In this document: positions 45,066-55,492 of the stretch, one piece after another
Layout of the letters: every line of letters begins with the position of its first letter
How positions within the stretch are numbered: position 1 is the stretch's first letter
Source of the DNA: Cryptomeria japonica
Lineage: Eukaryota > Streptophyta > Pinopsida > Cupressales > Cupressaceae
NCBI RefSeq assembly: GCF_030272615.1
Contig: NC_081406.1
Location: 218,434,997 to 218,498,996, forward strand
Direction: 5' to 3'
Length of the DNA stretch: 64,000 nt
The notes under the pieces: model-generated
What the model was told of the DNA's origin: nothing
Database searches by the model: none
The model's input: only the letters and a program-made list of their open reading frames with translations
Made by a program: the position numbers and the translations under genes

Positions 45066-45946
45066 CTATTGACAGTTCTCATCCCATTTGAACTTGATGT
45101 TTTTGTGTAGCAGGTGCTGGAAAGGATTACACTTATCTGCAAGTTGTGCTATGAATCTTCGTATGGATTGGAGTCTCCCTTGTAAAGATCGAAGTTGACT
45201 GATATTCCTCGGTGGCGGCATGTCCAAGATAGCCTTGACTTTTGCTGGATCGGCCTCGATTTCTCTTTTAGACACAATGAATCCTAGGAGCTTCCTTGAG
45301 GTTACTGTAAAGACACATTTCTTTGGATTTAATCTTACTTTGTATTTTTCCAGCCGATCAAAGACAACTGAAAGTATGTCCAAGTGTGTATCTCTATCTA
45401 TTGATTTTCCCAAGAGATCATCAACATAATCTTCCACTGTTATGTGCATGAGATCATGAAAAATAGTGGTCATCGCCCTTTGATAAGTAGCGCCTGCATT
45501 TTTCAGCCCAAAAGGCATGACATTCCAACAAAAGGTTCCCCATGGACAAGTGAATGATGTTTTATGTTGATCTTTAGGCGCAATCCTGATTTGATTATAT
45601 CAGAAAATCCGTCCATTAAAGATAGCATTTCATGACCTGCTGTGAGATCAACGATCAAGTCAATGTTTGGTAATGGGAAGTCATCTTTCAGACAAGCTTT
45701 GTTGATGTCTCTGAAATCTGTACATATCCTTATGCTGCGATCTGGTTTACTGACAGGTACTAGATTGGAGATCCATTCGGGATAATCAATTGGGCGTATG
45801 AAACTGACATCCAATAATTTTTCCAGCTCTGCCTTGACTAGTAATGCCACTTGCGGGTGCATTTTCCTTAATTTCTGTTTTACTGGCTTTGCCCCCGGTT
45901 TGACTGTCAAATGATGCATTACCAGATCCGGATCTAATCCAGGCAT
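45066..45946 (-). pseudogene. GYP2 reverse transcriptase
   Basis: The two segments are out of phase. 45946-45503 has the N-terminal RT blocks (FIRPIDYPEWISNLVPV, RICTDFRDINKAC, LPNID). 45518-45066 has MPFGLKNAGATYQRAM and the catalytic YVDD near 45425, then FLGFIVSKREIEADP-style thumb sequence. A one-base shift lies near 45600 in the DGFSGYNQ block. A TAG at the end (about 45066) separates it from RNase H. The enzyme would copy element RNA into DNA. Gypsy type by motif spelling. Confidence 0.88.
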
Positions 45947-45976
45947 ATCAGCGTATGACCATGCAAAGTTGATTTG

Positions 45977-46720
45977 TCATTCCTTGAAGAAGCTTATGAA
46001 TTTTGCCCTCTCAGACTCTGTCAAGGATTGAGCCAGGAATATGTTGTGTGGAACCTCTTCCGTACCAATGTTTGTCTTTATAGTCTCCTCTACCAACATG
46101 GATGATTTTTCCTCATATGATGCTGGGAGAATGTCGAGCCTTCCATCTTCGGGTGCCTCAGAGAGGTTTTCGCCCTCAGATACATCCTTTCTTTTTACTT
46201 TTTTGGAGTCAGATAGCGCCACAGTGTGGTTTTCGCCATAAGACCCTTGATTTGTTCTTATTTTCACATTTTTGCGACTAGAAGGCCCGACACCCTCACC
46301 AAAATATGCTATGTTGTTGAGTTCTATGGTGTATCCTGCTTTGTGGTCTCCAGGGGGAAGATCATCTCATATGCCAAGATAGTCGATAATAGCTTCGTCA
46401 TTTTGAAATGTATCAAATTGTGTTGGTCCTTCATGATCCCAGTCAATGAGTTGGGGGTGAACAAGGGGAAGTTCTTTAGTGTTTTCAGAGTTTGCAGGGC
46501 GAAGAGTGAAGATGTGGTTATATTCAGGTATGTCAAGACAATCGTCGAGGTCATCGATGGCACTCTCCTCATCAGTTTCGATCGCGAGCGAATCCAAATT
46601 ATCATCACTAGTAGCGCCTTTAGGGACAGGTGTCCTCATCCTATGCGATTTCAACCTAGGACCTTGAAACGAAGACTGTACGGGATCCTTATGGGTTGGT
46701 TCTTGACCAACTCTGAACTT
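45977..46720 (-). pseudogene. GYP2 linker between G-patch and reverse transcriptase
   Basis: Reading frame continuing the polyprotein after the +1 shift at the A6 run. It is acidic and low-complexity, without known domain. TGA stops interrupt it at 46369-46367 and 45979-45977. It ends with the FAWSYADMPGLDPDLV-type block that precedes RT in gypsy elements, lying at 45965-45920. Confidence 0.65.
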
Positions 46721-49700
46721 TTTTGTAAAATTCCTCCTCTTTTGTGGGTTCATCTGGTTCTCTGAATGTCTCGGTGAGCTCATAGTCACTGGAGGATTTG
46801 TCTGAACCCCATTCCCATTCATTAGAATCTGTGGAATAGTAGTCCTCTTGTTGAATTTCGGCAACTTTAATTCGCAATGCCTCTTTTGTTCTTTTATTGT
46901 GTATCTTGGAATTCAGAAAACCAAGTCCCTTTGAGCGTTCCCTTCTTGTAGTTAACTTAGGTTGTAAGGGCTCCATGACACCTTCTTTGCGTAACCCGAG
47001 AGGGCTTTTTCCATCATACCCGAATCTTTGCAAAATTTTGAAGCCTTTTCCATAGTTCTCACAAGGTATAATAATCTGATCTTGTGTGTCCTCTTCAACA
47101 TCTTTGTAGAGCATTTTGTATAAATTTTCCTCTTCTAGTTCACCCCATCTTTGAAAGGTAGTAGGATCCCATTTGAGTATCATGATGGAGATTTTCTTGT
47201 TAGGATGTGGCCTCCCAGATTCTTTTGGAGAACTCATGACTTGTCGTAAAAACATTGTCTGATTCAAAGTGTATTCTCCCATGCCTTTGTCTTGAAACTT
47301 GCTTCTAAGTTCACCTTGTTTGGATGTCGAGGGTTTTAATGACTCAGGATCAATGTACGCCGAAGAAAGAGTAGCCTCACGATTACTGGGAATTATAGTC
47401 TCAGTATGTGATCTCAAGTTATTGCAATATATGAACGGATTTGGATCACCGTTGACCGTTACCTCGACTCCATTATGAGGAAACTTAATGCATTGATGGT
47501 ATGTCGATGGGACTACCCTCATTTCATGAATCCAAGGATGTCCTAGCAATATGTTATATGTGAGATCTAGATCTAGGACTTGACAAACCACGTCCTTTGT
47601 GACCGGCCCAATTCTTAGCAGTAAGGTAACTGTGCCCTTGGATGAACACTCTTCATCATCATAGGCCTTGATGGTGATTTGGTTTGTAGAATTCACAGCT
47701 TTGTCAGAATATCCCAATTGTCTAATGGTGCTCAAAGTACAAATGTTTAGACCTACTCCTCCATCTATCAGGACTCGCTTTATTCGATGTTTATGTATAA
47801 AGGCTTCAATGTGTAAAGGTGCATTATGTGGCTGACTTATGGAGGCGTCATCAGCTTCTATGAATGTGAGGGAGTGTGGAACGGATAGGTATCCCACCAT
47901 GGCTTGGAACTGGTCCACATTCAGATAAGTAGGGATGGCAGTGTCTCTCAAGATTTTGTCAAGGATAGCTTTATGAGTAGGGGATATGCGTAGAAGCTCA
48001 AGAATGGAGATGAGCGCGGGTGTCTTCCCTAATTGTTCTACAAGGTCATACTCAGGCTTGATTGATGAAGAATTGGTATTCTTAGTTGAGGCACCTGGCA
48101 ACGTAATCTTACCTCGACGAGTTGTAACATGACATTCAGAAGTAGACTCGGAGGAAGATCCCACACCCTTTAGGACAATCTTGGGTCTCTGAGAAGGATT
48201 CTCAGGATTTTTGTTCTTGATAGTAATAGTAGAAATATGATTGTCCATCGAGATGTGATTGATAGTAGAATCATAATTGTAAGGTGCTCTAGTGTAATTG
48301 GCTTGATCATCTGTGACTTTGCCTTTTCCTTTGTCATGTTTTGGGAACGGTTCCTTAAACATCTCATGCTCTTGATTAGATGAATGTCCCTCAATCTCAA
48401 TGTCACCTCTATCAATGAGATCTTGCACAATGTTCTTCAATCGATGGCAATTACTTGTCTTATGACCCTTGCTCTTATGAAATTCACAAAACTCATCATC
48501 ATTCCACCAATTAGGTTTGACCTTTGGCTCATATGGAGGAAAATCTGGAACTGTGATTACCTTGTTTGCCACAAGCTTCTTGAAAACTGACTCAAGTGGT
48601 TCTCCCAATGGAGTGTACTTCCTTCGTGATCTAGAAGTTGTTTGAGTATTCACTTGATTGTTTGTAGAACTTGATCCTGAAAAGATGAATTTGGGTCGCA
48701 CTGTGTTGGCATCAACAACACCATCATTGACTGTATTCTTGTTTTTATTCCAAAATCTTGGCTTGTCTTTTCCTTTAAAGTCATCTTTGTTTTCCTTAAA
48801 TATTTTAATGACTCCTTGTTCAATTAGGACCTTTTCTGTTGCTAAGCCTTTTTTGATAACATCCTTGAAGGTAGACAAACAAGCTTTCCTTAAGTCATAA
48901 CCAATCTCTTTGTTAACATTTTGGGTGAACATCTCTACCATTTGTTTTTGCGGGATTTCGCAAGAGCATCTGCTAGCTAGATTTCTCCATCTTTGTAAAA
49001 ATGTTGCAAAAGATTCTCCTTCCTTTTGTTTAGTATTGCACAAGGTAGTAACTGAGACATCTGTTTCTATGTTGTAGGAGAAATGCTGAATGAATGCCTC
49101 TGCCAAGTCACCCCATGACTTAATACTGAGAGGTAATTGAGAAAACCATTCCATAGCTTGATCGCCTAAGCTTTGTGGAAACAACCTCATCAAGTATGTT
49201 TCTTCTGCTGCTACCTCAATGCAGGCTATGAAGAATTGTCTTATGTGTGCCTTGGGGTCTCCTCTCCCTCTATATTTGTCAAATTTTGGCGTCACAAAGT
49301 GTGCATGAAATGGGGGCATTGGAATGCTCTTATCAAAGGGATAAGGACATATATCTCTCATAGTGTATGTTGGTTTTGATGTACTCATGTCCTCCATCTT
49401 CTTTTGTAGATCTCTAATTTGTTGTTCCAAATTATTCTTGGGAGGAGATTGATTTCTTGTAGCATACCCCATGTTTGAAACACCCATTTGAGGAGGAGCT
49501 TGTTGCATGTATGGATGATACTGATCGTAGACATGTCCATATGGAGGTCTATATTGTTGCGGCATATATGGAGTACTTGGCATAACTTCATGTTGAGGGA
49601 CCCCATATCTGTTTTGTGCATATATACCATACTCAATAGGCATTTCATTTTCCATTGTGTTGCCCCCAATTTTGACATGAGGTCTCCTTGTGTCAAAAAT

Positions 49701-50330
49701 TTGAGGATGTCTTTGAGTATCCACTTGTTTTGATTGATCCATACCTTGAGCATGTAATTGTGCATATTTGTCTGCATAAGGCCTCCATGATGGTCTTTGA
49801 GTGTAAGTATCATACGTTTGAGCTTGTGTATGTGGGATTGCTGGTTTTTGAAGCAAAACTGATGGTGACTCAGGCATCATATTATTTGGTCCTCTATTTC
49901 CTCCACTATTTGGTCTCCTTTGATCCATGTTGGGTTGAGTTTGTTGTGAGGGTCGACTTTCCATAAGTTGAGATAAGTCAAAATCATGCGGTATTTTAGC
50001 TCCACTTTGTGCCATCATGTGTAAAAAGTACTGACGATCTCTCCTCATTATCTCTTCAACCAATCTATTGAAATGAGGATTCATTATGGATTCTTCTATG
50101 TCTGCTGATAGTATTGAAGAGTTGTCAACATTGTCATTGTGTGTAGCATTGTTGTTTATAGTATTTGCGCTTTCCACATTTGGATTGTTTCTATAAACAT
50201 TCATGTCTGGTAATGTAGTGTGCTCAAGATTGTAGAATAAATCATTGTCATACTCATAAGAACTCATGTTTGCGGACTCTTGAGCTTCTTTAGCTATTCT
50301 CCTAGATTTTTGAAGGAGGGTTTCAACCAT
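46689..50330 (-). CDS. GYP2 Gag-protease-G-patch polyprotein
   Basis: An uninterrupted 1213-codon frame. Residues about 340-510 form the retrotrans_gag capsid (FDKYRGRGDPKAHIRQF, then FIQHFSYN and FLQRWRNLASRC). At about 610-632 a CxxH...HxxxxC finger replaces the normal knuckle (CEFHKSKGHKTSNC). At about 850 is a retropepsin-like site, LIDGGVGLNIC, with DGG instead of the usual D-S/T-G, followed at about 925 by YNILLGHPWIH. At 1090-1137 is a G-patch (YGKGFKILQRFGYDGK). The first 330 residues are Q/P/Y-rich and disordered. It would assemble RNA-containing particles and mature the polyprotein. The frame ends at TAA soon after an A6 run (minus strand, 46724-46719), beyond which the homologous linker continues one base out of phase. 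Confidence 0.9.
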   Translation of the reverse strand: MVETLLQKSRRIAKEAQESANMSSYEYDNDLFYNLEHTTLPDMNVYRNNPNVESANTINNNATHNDNVDNSSILSADIEESIMNPHFNRLVEEIMRRDRQYFLHMMAQSGAKIPHDFDLSQLMESRPSQQTQPNMDQRRPNSGGNRGPNNMMPESPSVLLQKPAIPHTQAQTYDTYTQRPSWRPYADKYAQLHAQGMDQSKQVDTQRHPQIFDTRRPHVKIGGNTMENEMPIEYGIYAQNRYGVPQHEVMPSTPYMPQQYRPPYGHVYDQYHPYMQQAPPQMGVSNMGYATRNQSPPKNNLEQQIRDLQKKMEDMSTSKPTYTMRDICPYPFDKSIPMPPFHAHFVTPKFDKYRGRGDPKAHIRQFFIACIEVAAEETYLMRLFPQSLGDQAMEWFSQLPLSIKSWGDLAEAFIQHFSYNIETDVSVTTLCNTKQKEGESFATFLQRWRNLASRCSCEIPQKQMVEMFTQNVNKEIGYDLRKACLSTFKDVIKKGLATEKVLIEQGVIKIFKENKDDFKGKDKPRFWNKNKNTVNDGVVDANTVRPKFIFSGSSSTNNQVNTQTTSRSRRKYTPLGEPLESVFKKLVANKVITVPDFPPYEPKVKPNWWNDDEFCEFHKSKGHKTSNCHRLKNIVQDLIDRGDIEIEGHSSNQEHEMFKEPFPKHDKGKGKVTDDQANYTRAPYNYDSTINHISMDNHISTITIKNKNPENPSQRPKIVLKGVGSSSESTSECHVTTRRGKITLPGASTKNTNSSSIKPEYDLVEQLGKTPALISILELLRISPTHKAILDKILRDTAIPTYLNVDQFQAMVGYLSVPHSLTFIEADDASISQPHNAPLHIEAFIHKHRIKRVLIDGGVGLNICTLSTIRQLGYSDKAVNSTNQITIKAYDDEECSSKGTVTLLLRIGPVTKDVVCQVLDLDLTYNILLGHPWIHEMRVVPSTYHQCIKFPHNGVEVTVNGDPNPFIYCNNLRSHTETIIPSNREATLSSAYIDPESLKPSTSKQGELRSKFQDKGMGEYTLNQTMFLRQVMSSPKESGRPHPNKKISIMILKWDPTTFQRWGELEEENLYKMLYKDVEEDTQDQIIIPCENYGKGFKILQRFGYDGKSPLGLRKEGVMEPLQPKLTTRRERSKGLGFLNSKIHNKRTKEALRIKVAEIQQEDYYSTDSNEWEWGSDKSSSDYELTETFREPDEPTKEEEFYKKVQSWSRTNP

Positions 50331-50825
50331 GAACTAGGTGTTTGACCAAGATGTGAGAGACTAGATGAAAAGTGAAAAGAGTATGGAAGACCAAGAGTTG
50401 TATGGAATGTAATTGAATCTTGAGGTGTACTTGCAATGTCCAAAGTGTAAGACCAAGTATGTAAGTAGTAGAGTAGGTGTGACTTCCAAAGAGAGGATCG
50501 TTTCTCTTGATGAGGTAAGCTGACCTTGACTCTAAGTAAGACCAAATGAGACCCAAAGGTAAGAAACCTTGATGAAGGACCACTTAGCAAAGTGTAGTTG
50601 TATGTAGTGTGTTGAAAGAGTATAGTGAGGACAAGCAAGTGACCTTTTTGACTCAAGTTTTTAGACAAGTATGAATGTAAAATGAGATGTAAAGCAATGA
50701 TGGACTGTATGAGACCTTAGGACAGGTTGAAAGCTAGATGAAACCTGAAGAAACAACCTAGGAAGCTCAAGTATTCCAAAACTGATTTCTTTTGTTTGCT
50801 GGACTATTAAAGTTTTCAATTCCTA

Positions 50826-50980
50826 ACACAGATGCCTCTGTATGCTTCACAGACGCGATTCCCAGACACAGACGCTTCTTTGTTGGACACAGACGCTGAT
50901 AAAAACATAGACGCTATTCTGCCCTTCATAGACGCGCTTAGATTACGTAGACACGGTTAAAATAGACACAGACGCGTTTC
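50826..50980 (-). repeat. GCGTCTGTGT motif array, leader of GYP2, proximal to gag
   Basis: Eight cores with plus-strand GACGC-equivalent positions 50831, 50852, 50871, 50892, 50910, 50931, 50950 and 50971, spaced 21, 19, 21, 18, 21, 19 and 21. It lies about 500-650 bp upstream of the gag ATG. Confidence 0.82.
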
Positions 50981-52182
50981 TGTAAACTTCGTGCAATTTT
51001 TCCAATATGTGAAGTTGTTTTATTGTGACCAAATCCAATTGTTTGACTGTTTTTCGTGACAAGAGGACACAATGTTGATGACTCAATATTTGCAAACTGT
51101 CTAGACTCCAAAAGTGTGTTGTTTGATGTAAAAAGTTTTGCATACACTTGAAGACACAAAAGACACAATGTTTTGTTGTTTAGTCTTGAATGTTTGAGTG
51201 TTTAGCATAAGACAAGCACAAATCTTAGGGCTGGCCAAGACAATAGTTGTTGATCCCACATAGGGTTTTACCCCCGAGGCTACGCTATTCAGAGCGGATA
51301 CTTAGATGTTTGACCTCACTGGCTCCACCCTCGGCACTCACTTCTTGGGTCAGCCAAGCATCAGTCCCCATGAAAACTCCCCATGGCGAACTTTGTATCT
51401 CTACTAAGAACCATATGTGTGTGGGCCGCTACCAGAGGTCCGACCTCCTGCCTCAACAACTAGAAGGATTTGGGCTTCTAAAACAAAAAGGTACTAGTAA
51501 GGGCATCCGCTCGTGTGGCCATACATGTGGCACTTTCAGCTCTGTAAATACAGAAGGCTCCCAACCGGTAGGGGTTATGCCCTACAAATGATCAAATAAA
51601 TTTGATCAAACGGGTTTATGGGGAGACATAGTGTCGGTATGAACTAATCAGCACACGTTATTCATAGTTTTCACCATGAATACATTTGATTATAGTGGTT
51701 TGGATGAGGTGGGTTTTCCTCGCTACCACTTGGGTCATTCTCTTCTCACTAGTAGTCCTAATGACCACACGGGAACACAGGCCCTCTAAAGATTAAACAA
51801 AAAGAGCTTATTGCTCAAGACACAAAAGACAATGATTCAATTTTAGTGCACCAATGGAAGTGTTTGCTAATCTATGAAAACAAGGCACACAACAAAATTA
51901 CAAAACCCTAGCAAAGGCCCTGCAACAAATTTGTTAGTAGTTTGGGTTGTTTCAAATGATAACCCCTTCCTGCAAGAACACAAGTTAGGTAAATTTTAGA
52001 AAACCCAAAAGACTTTGTGAAAAAGGGGCCTTCAACAAAAATGTTTTTGCCTCCAAAGCAAGCTGCACAAACTTAGTTAGCTAGATCTGCAAGGGTTAGC
52101 CGAAAATAAACCAGATCTGAAACCCTAAGTATAAAATCCGAAAACCTGAATCAAAGAAAAATTTGAAAATTGCAAAACAGAA

Positions 52183-52440
52183 AGCACAGACGCAGTTATA
52201 CCAGACACAAACGCGTCTGTATGACACATACGTGGTTCTGTGATGCACAGACGCGCTCACAGAATGCAGTCATTTTTTCCGAACACAGACGCGAGCAGAT
52301 TCAACACAGACGTGTTTTCCATTCACAGACGCAGCTCCAAAAAACCTGCAAAATAAATTCTGACAAAAACATAGACGCGATTCACGATATTGCAGACGCT
52401 TCTGAAACACAAAAATGCAATCCGAACGCTCACAGACGCG
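52183..52440 (-). repeat. GCGTCTGTGT motif array, leader of GYP2, distal
   Basis: On the minus strand the core GCGTCTGTGT and near variants recur. The plus-strand GACGC positions are 52189, 52210, 52229, 52250, 52288, 52309, 52328, 52374, 52395 and 52435. Spacings are 21 and 19 or their sums. Spacers between cores are unrelated in sequence. Confidence 0.8.
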
Positions 52441-52531
52441 GAAAAACCTAAAATGTCGTCGAAAATTGTCCGATCTGCAACTTCAAAAATGCAAAATCTG
52501 CAACAAAAATGTTAAATGCAAAGGGACAAGA

Positions 52532-52549
52532 GTCCCACCGGGCGTGCCA
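52532..52549 (-). other. primer-binding site of GYP2
   Basis: Minus strand TGGCACGCCCGGTGGGAC, three bases inside the LTR. TGG matches a tRNA CCA end; the tRNA was not identified. Confidence 0.75.
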
Positions 52550-52552
52550 AAA

Positions 52553-53330
52553 TGTGTATGGTGAAAATGGATAACAATAACAACAATATTGAAAGGCTAA
52601 ATGAATCCAACCACTAAACCCTAGCCTAACAATGAATAAAGATCCACCATAACATATGAAGATTACCTAAGACAATGCAAATCAAATGAAATCACAAAGA
52701 TTATACCATCACATGTCCAATAGGATTTTGATCTCCATTCTTCCTATCTCCATTGATCTTGCTTGATATATTTGCTCTCAGATTTTTATATGCACAAGAG
52801 CTCAACAAAGAACGGAATGTGGTTGCAAGTAGGATCGTAGTGTAGCCAAATACTCCAAAATCAGTCATTAGTCATTAGGGTTTGACAATGAAGGAAGCAT
52901 CTCCTTAAATAGAAGACACAATAAGAAATGGAGGGTGAAGATTGAGAGGTGTAAAAAGAGAGGTCGGCTAGGATTAGAGGGTAGGTAGAAGAAATACCAA
53001 AATAATGAAAGAGGTAGGTAGTGTAGGAATTAAGAGATGAATGACATGTGTCATGTGTAGAAAAGGTTAATGAATTAATTAAATAAATAAAGATTTATTT
53101 AATTAATAGAAGAAGTAAGATAATTAAATAAATAAGATATTTATTTAATTTAGGAAAGGGGTAATTTAAATAAATAAATGTATTTATTTAAATAAGAAAT
53201 AAGGCTAGAAGAGGATAAATGAATTAATTAAATAAATAAAGATTTATTTAATTAATAGAAGAATTAAGCTTAGATAATTAAATAAATAAAATATTTATTT
53301 AATTAGACATGACAATTTTAGGTGTCTACA
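52553..53330 (-). repeat. 5' LTR of GYP2
   Basis: 778 bp, about 98.7% identical by eye to 37179-37955. Confidence 0.92.
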
Positions 53331-53335
53331 CCACT

Positions 53336-53910
53336 AAATGAGAGAATGTTGTTGCATGTGAGAAGAAATCAGTCAAGTGCTCAATGAGTATTAGAGGAGA
53401 GATTGAGTGTGAGAGAGAATTAGGTTGAAGGGTTCAACCGGCATCAGTGAGGCAACTAATAGTCAGCCACTAGGTGTGACAGAAGAGAGAACCGACAGTG
53501 ACCATATTGGCACATAAAAGTTGTAGAAGATTGCAGAGAAGGCAAACAGAGAATCGATAGTGTAGTACCAGTGGAGAGCAGCGGTGTTGTAGAGAGAACT
53601 ATAGAAAGTAGAACTAACTGAGAGATAATTGACAAATAAGAAGAAGAATAGATTTAATCGGTGTAGGTGGAGCAGAGATTAAGGTTGCAATAGTGAGAGG
53701 GTGAGTAGAGAACTGACAATGAACTAGATAGAAGATACAATAGAGAGATTTACAGAAGAGTTACAAAATTCATTTGTAACAAGACTATTACTTGTATTTT
53801 AATATACTCATAGTATCCCACTGAGTTGGAGCTCAGTGTAGGGGTTGTAGCTCCTTGGGTTGGTGCCCTAAATCAGGGGTTTGTGCCCTAAATCAGGTGT
53901 TGGTGCTCTT
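53336..53910 (+). repeat. COP3 5' LTR, middle part
   Basis: Follows directly from 37178 once GYP2 is removed. The end (53822-53910) holds tandem GTTGGTGCCCTAAA-like repeats. COP2 is inserted after CTCTT at 53910. Confidence 0.65.
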
Positions 53911-55080
53911 TGTTGGAAATATGGATGGAGTAACTGAGAGGGGAGGGGTGAATCAGTTACCACAAAAATAAATCCACAAGTCCCTTAGATGTCTTAAATA
54001 TAAACTGCTGAAACTCGGTAAATTAACTTATCAGTGTTCATTAAACATTAACATGCATAAAACAAATAACATGAACACAAGTAACACCAGATATAACGTG
54101 GAAACCCAATTTTGGGAAAACCACCAATGTAACTAGTTACTGATTTTCACTCTTTTGAAGTGAGCCCTGTTAGGAGCCAACCCTGTTAAAGGTTACAAAA
54201 CACACTGTTAGGTGTGACCCTGTTAGAGGATTTAATCACCCTGCTAGGAGTGGCCTTGTGAAAGGTCTTAAGAACAATTCAACCGAATTGTCACCTTGTC
54301 AGAGGATTTACAAAAATGGTTGTTAGACCAACTCTGTTAAGAGATTTCGGTATCACTGCTACAATGGTTAGAAAGCAACAATGAAGTGATCTGAATTAAA
54401 TACAACTTATCTTGCTGATACAGATCTCTGTTCTACGCCAATAGATCCTTACTAATCACATATATCTTTTCTGCACCTCAAGGATATCAGAATTCGCACA
54501 TTTCTACTCCTTCACATTTCCATACTTCTCACACTTCACCACACTTCGAAATCGCAACTTGATCTCTTATATATATCATTCAGGTTACCAAGTCGGCCCA
54601 ATTACAAGTTAAAATAAATATTACATAGGTCGGCTACATATACAAGTTTCAATAAATAAATTCTGCTTTGGTCGGCTGCATAAACATTTCACTGATGCTC
54701 GGTGAACACTGCTGATTCTTCGGTAACCGACTGAACTCGGTAAGTACTGCGAACTTGGTAAAGACTGACTTTCTTTCACATATTCTTCAAAGACCGACTG
54801 AGCTCGGTAAAGACTGACTTTCCTTCACATATTCTTCGAAGACCGACTGAACTCGGTAAAGACTCCGAACTCGGTATAGCATTCTAGAGTGCTAGGTAGA
54901 CTCTGTAACTTGCTTCTCTTACCGTCTGAACTCGGTAGACTCTGCCTAACTGCCTTGCCGAACATTCTGAGCTTGGTAGACTCTGGCTAACTGCCTTGCC
55001 GAACATTCTGAGCTCGGTAGACTGATATGACATTTGTGTAACATCAAAGACAATACACAATTAAACAATTGTATCCAACA
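53911..55080 (-). repeat. 3' LTR of COP2
   Basis: Minus strand starts TGTTGGATACAA and ends CATATTTCCAACA. The U3 part holds many ACTCGGTAAAGACT-like subrepeats (54715-55020). Confidence 0.93.
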
Positions 55081-55492
55081 ATCTCCCTCTTTGTCATTGA
55101 TGGCAACACAACATGTCATAGCAGAATGAAATTTGAAAACAGGTCTTTTCTTTTATGACAGCAACATGCCAACATATCTTTCCCTTTGAATAGAGAACAC
55201 TCCTTCTTTCAATAATCTCTCTCTGTGAAGTAACTTCATCTTTGGACGGTAAAACTCTCCCTCTTTATCAAACAACTCTCCCTCTTTATCTTAATGAACT
55301 TTCTTTCAAATTTTAGTAGGATATGACAGTAAAACTCTCCCTCTTTGACAACACATGCCAAAGACAATAAGACTTCATTTGAGTTATAATGTACCTTTTG
55401 TACTGATTCATATGCAATATTTTCCTGATTATACTGCATCAACTAATAGATTTTTCACTTAGGATGAGTTGATGCATCACTAAAACTTTTCT
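55081..55492 (-). other. COP2 3' untranslated region
   Basis: About 410 bp between the pol stop and the 3' LTR. The plus strand has CTCTCCCTCTTT repeats; on the minus strand the AAAGAGGGAGATT tract at 55081-55093 abuts the LTR and is the polypurine tract, with three similar AAAGAGGGAGA copies farther inside (near 55260, 55280 and 55345). Confidence 0.7.

Larger units (their letters stand above)
50331..52531 (-). other. leader of GYP2
   Basis: About 2.2 kb without a long frame between primer site and gag. It contains two arrays of the GCGTCTGTGT motif (52183-52440 and 50826-50980), described separately. The middle (51240-51790) is more balanced in composition and may be structured, but no known RNA element is recognised. 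Confidence 0.6.
37179..53330 (-). mobile_element. full-length 16.15-kb Tat-type gypsy element with antisense PMD frame (GYP2)
   Basis: Order on the minus strand: 5' LTR 53330-52553, primer site 52549-52532, 2.2-kb leader, Gag-protease-G-patch (50330-46689), linker, RT, RNase H, a second RNase H, integrase (to 42807), 4.8-kb region with a plus-strand PMD reading frame, polypurine tract, 3' LTR 37955-37179. Target-site duplications CCACT lie at 37174-37178 and 53331-53335. I count about nine substitutions between the LTRs over 777 bp. The second RNase H and large size place it in the Tat/Ogre clade. It is inserted in the COP3 LTR. Confidence 0.93.
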
